A stretch of DNA of 64,000 bases from JALEFZ01 sp038527485. Lineage in GTDB: Bacteria; Bacteroidota; Bacteroidia; J057. Shown here one piece after another: positions 43,801 through 53,308 of the stretch. The DNA lies in the NCBI GenBank assembly GCA_038527485.1, contig JBCBFT010000026.1:1-64000 (forward strand). The letters run 5' to 3'. The notes beneath the pieces were generated by a model, which saw nothing but the letters and a program-made list of their open reading frames with translations, ran no database searches and was not told the DNA's origin. Each line of letters begins with the position of its first letter. The first letter of the stretch is position 1. Made by a program: the position numbers and the translations under genes.

Positions 43801-44349
43801 GTTTTAGCTGCATAAGCCTAATGCTATCATCTAGCTATCTTTCCTAAAACCCTCACTCACATTCCCTCCTCTCATGCTTCTATTTTTCAGACTTCCTAGT
43901 TTATTCGAATTTTCTTAAAAGTTTCCAGAAAAATTAATATGAATACTAAATCATACGTATAAGGAAGAAAATATAGGTTATCCACATTTTGACAAAGCTC
44001 AAAAATGGATGTAAGATTCCTTGAGATGTTTCCTAATTGTCTATTCAAAGTTCATTTGTTGATAAAATGTTGATAGTTAAGGTTTTGGTATTCAGTTTTT
44101 TAGAAAAAATATAATTCATATCTCACTTCTTCTACAATCTCGAAGGGTCTACAACGTTGACCTATTCTTGTAAGAAACCATGCGTATCCCAGAAGACAAT
44201 TTCTTCAAATGTGCGAGGGAGTCAGAGGGATGTGCATAAATCAGATTGGCGAAAATGGTTGTAGAATCTAATTTGATTAAACAATCTCCCACCATACACC
44301 AAGGGACTCCACACGACGTAAAAAACGATCGCAACACAGAAAGAAAGAT
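43801..44349. other. Intergenic region upstream of nrdJ
   Basis: About 550 bp. AT-rich; includes one perfect DnaA box TTATCCACA at 43978-43986 and TTGATAAAATGTTGATAG near 44058. I see no cobalamin riboswitch conserved box and no NrdR box pair. The promoter for nrdJ must lie here but no full TTG-N19-TAnnTTTG match was found. Confidence 0.4.
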
Positions 44350-46926
44350 ATGGTTATCTCGAATCAGACTCAGGGTATCAAGCCCTTGACTAAGCTCCGC
44401 TCCTTCACCTATGAAGAAGTGCTGACTGCTGCCAAAGACTACTTTGAAGGCGACGAACTCGCTGCCAATGTATGGATCAACAAATATGCCCTCAAGGATT
44501 CCTTTGGAAATATTTACGACCGTACGCCAGATGATATGCACCGTCGCATCGCCCGCGAAATCGCCCGCATAGAATCTAAGTACCCTAATGGCTACTCTGA
44601 GGAAAAGATCTATGAAGGTCTCCGCAGGTTCAAGCATATCGTACCCCAGGGAGGTCCTATGGCTGGTATCGGCAACAACTTCCAGGTGGTCTCGCTCTCC
44701 AATTGCTTCGTCATCGGGCACGACCATCGCGCCGACTCTTATGGAGGTGTACTGAAGATGGATGAAGAGCAGGTCCAACTCATGAAGCGTCGAGGAGGAG
44801 TCGGACATGACCTGTCATACATTCGTCCCAAGGGAAGCCCTGTCATGAACTCTGCCCTGTCCTCTACAGGTGTAGTTCCCTTCATGGAGCGCTACTCCAA
44901 CTCTACACGTGAAGTAGCACAAGATGGACGCCGTGGAGCACTGATGCTTTCGATTTCTGTGAAGCACCCTGATTCAGAGCACTTCATCGACGCCAAAATG
45001 GACGGTACCAAGGTGACAGGGGCCAATGTCTCTGTACGGATGACCGACGAGTTTATGGAAGCTGCCGTGGGCGGAAAGAAATACCTACAGCAATATCCGA
45101 TCGACTCCGATAAGCCGATGTTCACAAAAGAGATCGATGCCAAGGCACTATGGGATAAGATCATCCACAACGCATGGGCATCTGCTGAGCCAGGTATCCT
45201 GTTTTGGGATACGGTACAGCGAGAAGCGATCCCCGACTGCTATGCAGACCTAGGCTTTAAGACGGTTTCCACCAATCCTTGTGGCGAAATTCCTCTGTGT
45301 CCTTATGACAGCTGCCGCCTCCTAGCCATCAATCTTTACAGCTTCGTACAGAATCCGTTTACAGCAGAAGCCTCCTTCGATTTCGATCTGTTCAAGGAGT
45401 ATGTGACCATGGCACAACGCGTGATGGATGACATCGTAGACCTCGAGCTAGAGAAGATCGAACAAATCATCGCCAAGATCGACGCTGATCCCGAAGATGC
45501 AGAGATCAAGCGTGCAGAACGCAAGCTATGGGAGAAAATCCTCGACAAGTGTCGTAAAGGTCGTCGTACAGGTGTGGGTATCACGGGAGAAGGAGATATG
45601 CTGGCATCTTTGGGACTGCGTTATGGCTCTGACGAAGCCACAGAGTTTTCGGTCAATGTCCATAAAACATTGGCCCTAACAGCTTACCGTGCTTCAGTAG
45701 ACATGGCCAAAGATCGTGGCGCATTCCCCATCTATGACGCCAAGCGTGAGGAAAACAATCCCTTTATCCTTCGTATCAAAGAAGCAGATCCCAAGCTCTA
45801 CAAAGACATGGTCAAGTATGGCCGCCGTAACATCGCCCTACTGACGATCGCACCTACAGGGACGACTTCGTTGATGACACAAACGACCTCGGGTATCGAG
45901 CCGGTATTCATGGTGTCGTATAAGCGTCGTCGCAAAGTGAACCCCAATGATAAAAGCGTCCGCGTTGATTTCGTGGATGAAGTAGGAGACTCTTGGGAAG
46001 AATACCACGTATTCCACCACCACTTTGCTACATGGCTGAATGCCAATGGATACGACCTGGATCAAGTGGCAAAGATGGAGCAGGATGAGATCAATGAGAT
46101 CGTGAAAAAGACGCCTTACTTCCGCGCTACAGCCAATGATGTAGACTGGGTAGCCAAGGTGCGTATGCAAGGCGCTATTCAGAAGTGGATAGACCATTCC
46201 ATCTCTGTAACTGTCAATGTTCCCAACGATACGACAGAAGAGATGGTCGCCAAAATCTACCAGACAGGATGGGAAGAAGGCTGTAAGGGAATCACCATCT
46301 ACCGCGACGGCTCACGCTCTGGTGTCTTGATCTCCAATGACGAGAAGAAAGAGACGAAGGAGTCCGCATTTGGTGAGACACACGCGCCCAAGCGTCCACA
46401 AAAACTAGAGTCTGAGGTAATTCGCTTTACCAATGGCAAGGAAAGCTGGGTGGCAGTCGTAGGATTGCTGGATGGTCGTCCTTATGAAATATTTACAGGT
46501 CGTGCAGAAGATTCTTTCTCTATCCTCTCACACGTGGACAAAGGCTGGGTATTGAAAAATCGCGATGAGGAAACAGGCGAAAGCAGATATGATTTCCAAT
46601 ACTTGGATCGTGGAGGCTATCGTGTAACAATTGAAGCACTCTCTAGAACATTTGATGATCAGTACTGGAACTATGCGAAGTTGATCTCAGGTGTCTTGCG
46701 CCATGGCATGCCGATCCAGCATGTGGTACACATGGTGAGCAACCTTCACCTCGATGCAGAATCTCTCAATACTTGGAAGAATGGTGTGGCGCGTGCCTTG
46801 AAGCGCTTCATTCCAGATGGTACAGAGCCCGTGGACAATGAGTGCCCTAACTGTGGAGCTGCAGCCTTAGTATTCGAAGAAGGATGCCTAAACTGCAAAA
46901 ATTGTGGACACAGTAAATGTGAGTAG
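44350..46926 (+). CDS. nrdJ: Vitamin B12-dependent (class II) ribonucleoside-diphosphate reductase
   Basis: 858 residues. N-terminal RNR region (YEEVLTAAKDYFEGDELAAN...), GGPMAGIGNNFQVVSLSNCF with the first active-site Cys, RRGGVGHDLSYIRPKGSPV and TNPCGEIPLCPY (about residue 310; the radical Cys and the Glu), then IAPTGTTSLMTQTTSGIEP. The TSCPD domain (about 690-810; GMPIQHVVHMVSNLHLD) and a C-terminal zinc-ribbon-like tail (CPNCG and CLNCKNCGHSKC) end the chain. It reduces ribonucleotides with adenosylcobalamin as radical source and needs no oxygen. Single-gene unit with terminator. Confidence 0.97.
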   Translation: MVISNQTQGIKPLTKLRSFTYEEVLTAAKDYFEGDELAANVWINKYALKDSFGNIYDRTPDDMHRRIAREIARIESKYPNGYSEEKIYEGLRRFKHIVPQGGPMAGIGNNFQVVSLSNCFVIGHDHRADSYGGVLKMDEEQVQLMKRRGGVGHDLSYIRPKGSPVMNSALSSTGVVPFMERYSNSTREVAQDGRRGALMLSISVKHPDSEHFIDAKMDGTKVTGANVSVRMTDEFMEAAVGGKKYLQQYPIDSDKPMFTKEIDAKALWDKIIHNAWASAEPGILFWDTVQREAIPDCYADLGFKTVSTNPCGEIPLCPYDSCRLLAINLYSFVQNPFTAEASFDFDLFKEYVTMAQRVMDDIVDLELEKIEQIIAKIDADPEDAEIKRAERKLWEKILDKCRKGRRTGVGITGEGDMLASLGLRYGSDEATEFSVNVHKTLALTAYRASVDMAKDRGAFPIYDAKREENNPFILRIKEADPKLYKDMVKYGRRNIALLTIAPTGTTSLMTQTTSGIEPVFMVSYKRRRKVNPNDKSVRVDFVDEVGDSWEEYHVFHHHFATWLNANGYDLDQVAKMEQDEINEIVKKTPYFRATANDVDWVAKVRMQGAIQKWIDHSISVTVNVPNDTTEEMVAKIYQTGWEEGCKGITIYRDGSRSGVLISNDEKKETKESAFGETHAPKRPQKLESEVIRFTNGKESWVAVVGLLDGRPYEIFTGRAEDSFSILSHVDKGWVLKNRDEETGESRYDFQYLDRGGYRVTIEALSRTFDDQYWNYAKLISGVLRHGMPIQHVVHMVSNLHLDAESLNTWKNGVARALKRFIPDGTEPVDNECPNCGAAALVFEEGCLNCKNCGHSKCE

Positions 46927-46975
46927 TCTTTTGGCTGATGGATGCAGCCTGTATATATTAGTTGATATGTAGTCA

Positions 46976-47004
46976 GAGACGCAGTTCCCGTGGAGCTGCG
47001 TCTC
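46976..47004 (+). terminator. Terminator of nrdJ
   Basis: Perfect 9-bp stem: GAGACGCAG (46976-46984) and CTGCGTCTC (46996-47004), loop of 11, followed by GTGTTTG, so a weak T-tract. 50 bp after the nrdJ stop. Confidence 0.7.
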
Positions 47005-47168
47005 GTGTTTGTTAGGGACTTGGACATAAGAAATAGGGTAATAGAAAAGGATCCTGTAGTCTAGGGTTGAGACCATTAGCCTACATTATACCACCCTTTC
47101 AGGGGTCAAAGCGGGTTCATTGTCCTGAAGGGACAGAGTCATATAGCGTGTGGAGTTTAGTCCCACGC

Positions 47169-47846
47169 TCAAAGCTTCTGGTTCCAAAATGTATCGGGAA
47201 CTACTTCTACGAGCTTATGATGAATGGCGTATACGACGAGTCCCGCGGTATTTCTACAACTCAGTTTTTCAAGTAAGTTGTTTCGATGTCCATCTACTGT
47301 GCGGGGAGAGATGAAAAGTTTTTCTGCAATTTCAGTAGAAGAATATTGTTCACATATCAGCTGCAACACCTCCAATTCTCGCCGTGTCAGTTCGGGTAGG
47401 AAACGCGCTTTGGGCTTGGACTTACGCATCATATTTTCGCGAATCACCATCATGACCTCCGTGCTGTAATAGAACCCTTTTTCAAATACCTTATGAATGG
47501 TATTTTCTAATTCATCAGGCTTGCAGTTTTTGGGGAGGTAAGAAGAGGCTCCTAATTCCACCATATTCAGGATAAATGCCTTATTGAAATGAGTGGATAG
47601 GACAATGATCTTCACATCAGGATATTGCTCTTTCAATACCTTCGTAGCCTCAATACCTGTCATAGCAGGCATATTCAGATCTAACAAAAGGATATGCGGA
47701 AGCGCTTCCATAGCTGCAAGCTGGTCGATAAGGTTCGCCCCATCGTATGCTTCCATTGTCACAGTAATCTTCTCAAAACCTTCGATTAACTGCTTCAATC
47801 CTTCTCGGAAAAGTGTTTCATCATCGGCAATCGCAACACGAATCAT
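47169..47846 (-). CDS. NarL/FixJ-type response regulator
   Basis: 225 residues. Receiver domain with DDE (8-10), phospho-Asp 56 in LLLDLNMPAMTG, Thr/Ser and Lys in LSTHFN and YLPKNC. The GerE/LuxR HTH is at about 155-215 (LTRRELEVLQLICEQYSSTE, IAEKLFISPRTVDGHRNNLL). Its ATG overlaps the kinase stop by 4 bp (47843-47846), so the two form one operon. Targets are not visible here. Confidence 0.95.
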   Translation of the reverse strand: MIRVAIADDETLFREGLKQLIEGFEKITVTMEAYDGANLIDQLAAMEALPHILLLDLNMPAMTGIEATKVLKEQYPDVKIIVLSTHFNKAFILNMVELGASSYLPKNCKPDELENTIHKVFEKGFYYSTEVMMVIRENMMRKSKPKARFLPELTRRELEVLQLICEQYSSTEIAEKLFISPRTVDGHRNNLLEKLSCRNTAGLVVYAIHHKLVEVVPDTFWNQKL

Positions 47847-48625
47847 AAATTTGAAGTTTGGGGGAAATAATTGGACAAGAGTGAGGCTTTGACATGAAAC
47901 TTAATCCCCTCATTGAGGATAGGATAAAACTCATGTTGTCCATGGATCATCTGTAGACGACTTTCGATATCTGCCAGTCCGTGCCCTTTTTGAAATCCTT
48001 CGGCATTCATATCAAACCCCTTTCCGTTCTCAAAATATGCCAAAGCACACAGATTATTTAATTGCCAGAGACCTATCTGGATTTCGGTGGGCTCACCATG
48101 TGCCAATGCATTCGCAATCAGTTCTTGTAAGATACGATATAAATTGAGCTCTGTAATTTTATCTCTCTCAGAGGGCGTATCACCCTCAATCTGTACATAT
48201 ACATTCAAGCCCTCTCGATCTTTAATCGAATCAGCTAGTTCTTCGACTGCGTAGGCGAGACCAAAATTATCCAAAGTAGGAGGCAAAAGTTCATTCGAAA
48301 TTTTACTTGTCGTCTGCATCATCTCATCCAGCGTTGTCATCAGTGGGAGGAGATATTCTTGGACTTGAGGGAGCTTCCGAGTGAGCTGATGCAGATGGAT
48401 ATTCAAAGCACTCAACTTAGACCCAATATTGTCATGAAGATCTTTGGCAATCCGGGCTCGTTCACGCTCTTGGTTTAATATGTAATGCTTGAGTAAATCT
48501 AGTTGACTCGTAGAGATATGATGGGGGTTTCCAGTCTCAATTTCACGCTGCTGTGAAGTCAAAGGCGATGCCGTCGTTCGCTTGTCGAGCCGAAGCGTGC
48601 TGAGGAAAGATCTAACTTTTTCCAT
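47843..48625 (-). CDS. NarX-type cytosolic histidine kinase
   Basis: 260 residues from ATG 48625 (MEKVRSFLSTLRL); the frame to 48685 adds an unlikely start. No membrane helix and no sensor domain, just a HisKA_3 dimerisation domain (RERARIAKDLHDNIGSKLSA, His about 64) and a HATPase_c domain (LYRILQELIANALAHGEP; FENGKGFDMN; GHGLADIESRL). The input must come through another protein or the short N-terminus. Pair with the NarL-type regulator. Confidence 0.93.
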   Translation of the reverse strand: MEKVRSFLSTLRLDKRTTASPLTSQQREIETGNPHHISTSQLDLLKHYILNQERERARIAKDLHDNIGSKLSALNIHLHQLTRKLPQVQEYLLPLMTTLDEMMQTTSKISNELLPPTLDNFGLAYAVEELADSIKDREGLNVYVQIEGDTPSERDKITELNLYRILQELIANALAHGEPTEIQIGLWQLNNLCALAYFENGKGFDMNAEGFQKGHGLADIESRLQMIHGQHEFYPILNEGIKFHVKASLLSNYFPQTSNL

Positions 48626-49068
48626 TATGTAGTAATTAGGTGCGTGTATATCCCTACATAAATCCAAGAAAAATTCACCTTCCATTATGAAAGATAATGG
48701 TAATTTTTAAAAAATCGTAGAAAGTGAATGTAATAGATATGAGGTGGAATATGGTTGAATGCGTTGATGTCAATTGTATGCTAAACCCCTAAAAATCCAT
48801 ATACTTCTGATCAAGCCATACGATGGCAGGGACTTTCCCCAGCTTTCATGTCACACGATTCTATTTCTTAGGGTTGTTAAATATCCCATTTTTTCCAGCT
48901 CTAGGATAGCGTAGATTTTCTTAAATTCTCATAACAGGTATTTCTACCTGTCTTCAGAAGTGAGCATCTTAGGTCATCTACCCATTCATTTCTCCATAAA
49001 AAATGCCGTCTAAGTCCTTCGTATGACTCAAACGGCACTTTTCCATTAGGCAGCGTCCACGTACACTA
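48626..49068. other. Intergenic region
   Basis: No gene seen. It contains the promoter of the kinase-regulator pair (not assigned) and the terminator of the PAS kinase (49004-49037). Confidence 0.45.
49004..49037 (-). terminator. Terminator of the PAS kinase gene
   Basis: TGCCGTCTAAGTC (49004-49016) pairs with GACTCAAACGGCA (49025-49037) over 13 bp with two G-T wobbles. On the minus strand TTTTTTATGG follows. Confidence 0.8.
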
Positions 49069-50919
49069 TCACATGTCTGCAACTATCTCAGGCACGACAC
49101 GTGGCAATTGAATGTAAAATGTGGAGCCTTCTCCTTCTACTGATTCAACCCAAACACTCCCTCCCAGCTTTTCTGTAGCTTCTTTTACAATATACAGTCC
49201 TATACCTGAACCATGGCCTACCTGCGTGCCCCGATAAAACATATCGAAGATTTTGTCCATGTATTTTTGATGAACCCCAATGCCATTGTCAGAAAATTTG
49301 AATAGGATATGATCTTCATCTGTCTCCGTCACACTGATGTGTAGATAGGAATCAGACTTGGTCCTGTCGCAGTACCGAATGGCATTGGATAGGATATTGT
49401 TGCATATGATCTCCAGTCGCGTAGGATCTGAATAAAAAGGAGACGAGAGGGAAACCTCTAACTTGTGTGTCACAAACTGACGTTCTTTCAGGTAGGCGAG
49501 CGACTCGAGTGATCCATCTATTAGAGACTCAAAATTGATACTTTCTCGCTTGATCTGTAAGCGCGAGTTACGACTGTAGCCGATGATGTCCCTGATGAAG
49601 TTGTCTAGCTTCAGAATACTAGATTCCATCAGATTGAGGTAGCGTTCCCGCTCTTCTTGGCTATCTGTCATACGAGAGATGTCAATCAGGCCTTTGATAG
49701 ACACCAATGGGGCTCTCAGATCATGCGATGTGCTGTAGACAAAGCTGTCGAGTTCCTGATTGACTTTGCGGAGTTCCTCGTTTTGCTTTTGCAGTTGATT
49801 CTTGGTTTCATTTAGCTCCGTGATGTCACGGACGGCTCCATCAAAGTACACTTTCCCTGTCTTCTCATCTACCGATTTTATACTACTCAATAATACCCTG
49901 AACGTGCTTCCATCTTTTCGTTTGAAGAGTATTTCTTCATTGGTGAACTCGTTCTTCTCGGACATGATGCGATGGAAGTCCAACCTTCGAGAGGGGTTGA
50001 CATATAGATCGTCTAGATCCATCGACATCATCTCTTCGACAGAGTCGTATCCAAACATGTCGACAAAAGACTTATTGATGTAGATCATCCCATCTTCTCT
50101 GGATGTACGGAAGATCCCTTCTTTGATGCTGTAGTTGATGGAGGAGAGAAGTTGTTCTTGGCGTACTTTGTCATCGCGAACCGTCTCTTGCTGGGTGATG
50201 TCTTTGCAAAAGAAAGATACACCTACAATAGCTTCATCTGCATCTAGGATCGGATTGAGTGAATACTGAAATATCTGTGGTTCTCCCCAGAGAGCAGTCG
50301 TGAAAATTTCTTGGCAGGGTGTTCCTTCCAGTGCCGTTCTAAACTTGGGAATCCACTCATCCAGCAAGGCTTCAGGTAGCACACGGCGTAAACTCACCCC
50401 AGGCTGCATCTCCATATTCATGAGTTTCATGGAGAGTTTTCGAGCGGCAGAGTTAGTGATGAGGATCTTAAGGAACTTATCTACCGAGAATATAATATCC
50501 TGAGTATTTTCAATGATGGCGGATAGATTGGCCTCTTTATGAGCAAGCTCTCGGGTACGTTGTTCGATCTGCTGTTCCAGTTGTCCAAATTTATGAATGG
50601 CTTCGAATATATCTTTCTGGATGATGTGTGCTGCACTGACGAGATCTGCAAATTCATCCTTGTCGGTGTATGTATTCCTTAAAAAGGCTTCTTGTTCTTC
50701 CTTTGGCTGTTGGTCCTGTTGTTCCATGACATGCAACAACTCATTGACTTTGCGCTGTTGCTGATGTTTGATTTGTTGGTTCTCGCTCATCAGGAATTGA
50801 ACCTTCCGATACAATTCTTCTTTGGAGTAAGTATCCATGGCGTGCAATGGCCGCGTTTCAGCGCTGTTGGGCTTCTGAGACTTATCTCTTGTGAATGATG
50901 TAGATCTATTCTTTCGCAT
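49069..50919 (-). CDS. Cytosolic PAS-PAS hybrid-free sensor histidine kinase
   Basis: 616 residues without membrane helices. A charged coiled-coil start (residues 30-135), PAS 1 (about 135-250; IENTQDIIFSVDKFLKILIT; FFCKDITQ), PAS 2 (about 255-375; SIKEGIFRTSREDGMIYINK; KRKDGSTFRVLLSSI; GAVRDITE), HisKA (SFVYSTSHDLRAPLVSIKGL, His about 397) and HATPase (NNILSNAIRYCD; FKFSDNGIGV; GSGIGLYIVKEATEKLGG). Orphan: no response regulator adjacent. Signals are intracellular or by PAS ligands. Confidence 0.94.
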   Translation of the reverse strand: MRKNRSTSFTRDKSQKPNSAETRPLHAMDTYSKEELYRKVQFLMSENQQIKHQQQRKVNELLHVMEQQDQQPKEEQEAFLRNTYTDKDEFADLVSAAHIIQKDIFEAIHKFGQLEQQIEQRTRELAHKEANLSAIIENTQDIIFSVDKFLKILITNSAARKLSMKLMNMEMQPGVSLRRVLPEALLDEWIPKFRTALEGTPCQEIFTTALWGEPQIFQYSLNPILDADEAIVGVSFFCKDITQQETVRDDKVRQEQLLSSINYSIKEGIFRTSREDGMIYINKSFVDMFGYDSVEEMMSMDLDDLYVNPSRRLDFHRIMSEKNEFTNEEILFKRKDGSTFRVLLSSIKSVDEKTGKVYFDGAVRDITELNETKNQLQKQNEELRKVNQELDSFVYSTSHDLRAPLVSIKGLIDISRMTDSQEERERYLNLMESSILKLDNFIRDIIGYSRNSRLQIKRESINFESLIDGSLESLAYLKERQFVTHKLEVSLSSPFYSDPTRLEIICNNILSNAIRYCDRTKSDSYLHISVTETDEDHILFKFSDNGIGVHQKYMDKIFDMFYRGTQVGHGSGIGLYIVKEATEKLGGSVWVESVEGEGSTFYIQLPRVVPEIVADM

Positions 50920-50991
50920 GATATTCTAGGATGCCTCCCCTTTCCTATAATTTTGCGCGCTAATCATGTGGGTGGGGGATGGTGAATCTTG

Positions 50992-51528
50992 TTAGTTGTG
51001 ACAGCGGTCTATCATGGGTCTTGTAGGACGCTGTATGTAGGATTGACAAAAGAAATGATCGATTAATTTGCTCTCGCATGTAGAAAACCACTTGACTACA
51101 TGAAAATCTAATATGCGGTTTGATAGAAAGCGGAATATATGAGAGAGAAAATTAGCAGGTACACGCAGTGAATTCGAATAGGATACACTAGGTAAACTTT
51201 CTACACAGTCAAAGATGATAGGGATATGCCTAACGCTTAATTTCTTTGGGGAAAATACCTCCACGCTGTTTGTAGAGAATCTTTTAGCTAGAAATAGCTG
51301 TTGAAAACCGTAAATGCTTCGCGCAATAGGTCTATCTAATGTTGGATACAATCTCAAATCATTCCTACTTTTTCTGACATTTCTATTCAGAATGTGTATA
51401 AGCAGGCTTAACATTTCACATTGGACCTTTTGCATCAGGTGTTTCCCCATCATTATTGCTTGTACATTAAACTTATACTCTGAAAGGCATGTAAAAAACT
51501 GGATATTCGGAGAGATCTTAGATGGCAA
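50992..51528 (-). CDS. Uncharacterised open frame, doubtful
   Basis: 178 codons without a stop in an AT-rich region, which is longer than chance would usually give. No signal peptide; Arg/Lys- and Phe-rich with segments such as FQQLFLAKRFSTNSVEVF and FLSHIFRFLSNRILDFHVVK. No family recognised and composition unlike the neighbouring genes. The opposite strand has many stops in the matching frame. It may be an acquired or decayed gene. Confidence 0.3.
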   Translation of the reverse strand: MPSKISPNIQFFTCLSEYKFNVQAIMMGKHLMQKVQCEMLSLLIHILNRNVRKSRNDLRLYPTLDRPIARSIYGFQQLFLAKRFSTNSVEVFSPKKLSVRHIPIIFDCVESLPSVSYSNSLRVPANFLSHIFRFLSNRILDFHVVKWFSTCESKLIDHFFCQSYIQRPTRPMIDRCHN

Positions 51529-51800
51529 ATGATCGAGAAAGAGGGTGTAAGCTTTTGAGTACTTTTATCTTTCTCAAAATGGAAATCAATGGCAAAAAAT
51601 ATTACATCAGTCAAATTTTCACAAAGGATTTCCCAAAGAGAGATCGGGATCAAAGGTCAAACGAAGTGCAGCTTATTTTTTAAACTCCTCCGTCTTTTAC
51701 AATCATATTAACTGAAAATGAATTCTACTTTAAGAGGCATGCTTTCCCGATGGAATTTGATATCTTCGGATGCTATTGACGTAATTAAAACTCCTTTCAC

Positions 51801-52817
51801 ATGGAAACAGTCCTTCGAAAAATTCGATACGCTTTCCAGAACAACCAGAAATCCTCAGCTACTTTCAGTACTCAAGAGATAGATCCTCAGCTGCCCTCAT
51901 CGATACAAGTTTCGCTCTATTTATCCTTGGGAATCACCTTACTATACGTGGTGATTCACTCCTTTGGGTCTGAGATATTAGATGTTTCATTTCAAGAAGG
52001 GCTTCTCTTTTTCTTTATCACTTTCTTGATATTGGTAGGTTCGCTAGAGTGGCTGGTTTTTCGCAGACTTAAAAATCTGAATCTCGTGAATCAACGAGAA
52101 ATTAAGAAACTCAAGGATCTCGAAACATTTAGGAGAGAGTTTTTGGGAGAGGTCTCCCATGAGTTGAAAACACCTATTTTTGCTGTACAAGGTTTTATCC
52201 ATACGCTCATAGATGGAGCCATGGAGGATGAGAAAGTGCGTGTCAAATTCTTAAAAAAGGCGATGAAAAATGCAGATAGGCTCTCCAGTTTGGTGAGGGA
52301 TCTTCTGATCATCACCCAGGCAGAGTCAGGTGAGATGGAAATGAAAATTCGTGCCTTTTCGCTATACGAATTGATTTGCGATGTGATTGATAGCCTAGAA
52401 TATAAGTTCACTAAGAAAAAGCGAAATATCACGTATAGGATTGAAGCCGATGCGCTAGAGGCAGCGCAAGTTTTGGCAGATAGAGAACGGATTCAGCAGG
52501 TATTGACTAACCTCATCGACAATGCAATCAAATATGGGCATTTGGAAGGGGAAGTCGTGATTCGGATGGAGGTAAAGGCTGGGAAAATGTATACCAGTGT
52601 GCAAGACAATGGACAGGGGATCGAGCAAGAGCATCTGGATAAGATCTTTCGTCGATTCTACCGAGTAGATAAATCGCGGTCGAGAGAAAAAGGAGGGACA
52701 GGTCTGGGACTGGCCATTTGTAAGCACCTACTTAAAATGCATGGAGAACAGATTACCGTTCAGAGTAAAGTGGGAGAAGGAACAACATTTACCTTTAGTC
52801 TGAAATTAGCTGTTTGA
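51801..52817 (+). CDS. PhoR-type sensor histidine kinase (orphan)
   Basis: 338 residues. Two helices (IQVSLYLSLGITLLYVVI; LLFFFITFLILVGSLEWLVF) with almost no periplasmic part, then HisKA (EFLGEVSHELKTPIFAVQGF, His 120) and HATPase (VLTNLIDNAIKYG; VQDNGQGIEQEHLDKIF; GGTGLGLAICKHLLKMHG). Bacteroidota PhoR-like kinases are usually next to an OmpR-type regulator; none is here, so the partner is elsewhere. Confidence 0.93.
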   Translation: METVLRKIRYAFQNNQKSSATFSTQEIDPQLPSSIQVSLYLSLGITLLYVVIHSFGSEILDVSFQEGLLFFFITFLILVGSLEWLVFRRLKNLNLVNQREIKKLKDLETFRREFLGEVSHELKTPIFAVQGFIHTLIDGAMEDEKVRVKFLKKAMKNADRLSSLVRDLLIITQAESGEMEMKIRAFSLYELICDVIDSLEYKFTKKKRNITYRIEADALEAAQVLADRERIQQVLTNLIDNAIKYGHLEGEVVIRMEVKAGKMYTSVQDNGQGIEQEHLDKIFRRFYRVDKSRSREKGGTGLGLAICKHLLKMHGEQITVQSKVGEGTTFTFSLKLAV

Positions 52818-53308
52818 TGCACACGTAGAAAAACTTTCATATATACCTCAATAGCAAAGAGTTACCTACAAGATCAAGAATAGATATGGCTGTCTAGAAT
52901 CGCCACTTTTTGACAGATTATATTTAAATCTGAGTAGCTTTAACCCTTCTATTTCCATGACTCAGATACCTTTAAGATATGAGAGATCTACAGGAGTAGA
53001 AGAGAGATTGTAGGCAAAAAGATCGAAAGTAACGGCTACCAAACTTTTAGGAGATGAGATGCGTCCATCCTTTTGGGGGAAGGTAATCTTCAGCCTCAGG
53101 CTGATAATCAACTTATAAACTATAAAATACCCAAGAATAAAAATTCCTAGGATATAGGGGGATGATTATTTATAAAGGTCTGGTTTCGAGAAAAGTATGG
53201 GTATGTATACCTATGTTTGGGTAGGGACTAGGACCTAATGATTTGTTTGTTTTTCGCCTAGTGAATTGTATTTTTAATTCTGCAAGTCAATAACCCAAAG
53301 TTCCCAAC
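52818..53308. other. Intergenic region before the 1999-residue protein
   Basis: About 490 bp without a gene. TATGTTTG near 53211 fits the -7 element TAnnTTTG, but no TTG is found at 19 bp, so the promoter call is tentative. Confidence 0.35.

Noticed and set aside
43801..44349. Cobalamin riboswitch or replication origin upstream of nrdJ
   Set aside because: No conserved B12-box is visible, and a single DnaA box without dnaA/dnaN neighbours is not an origin.
44149..44808. 219-codon frame antisense to nrdJ
   Set aside because: It is a shadow of the strongly conserved nrdJ coding sequence.
47067..47276. 69-codon plus-strand frame overlapping the NarL-type regulator gene end
   Set aside because: Its second half is antisense to the regulator's conserved C-terminus, and the first half looks like repeat-derived text.
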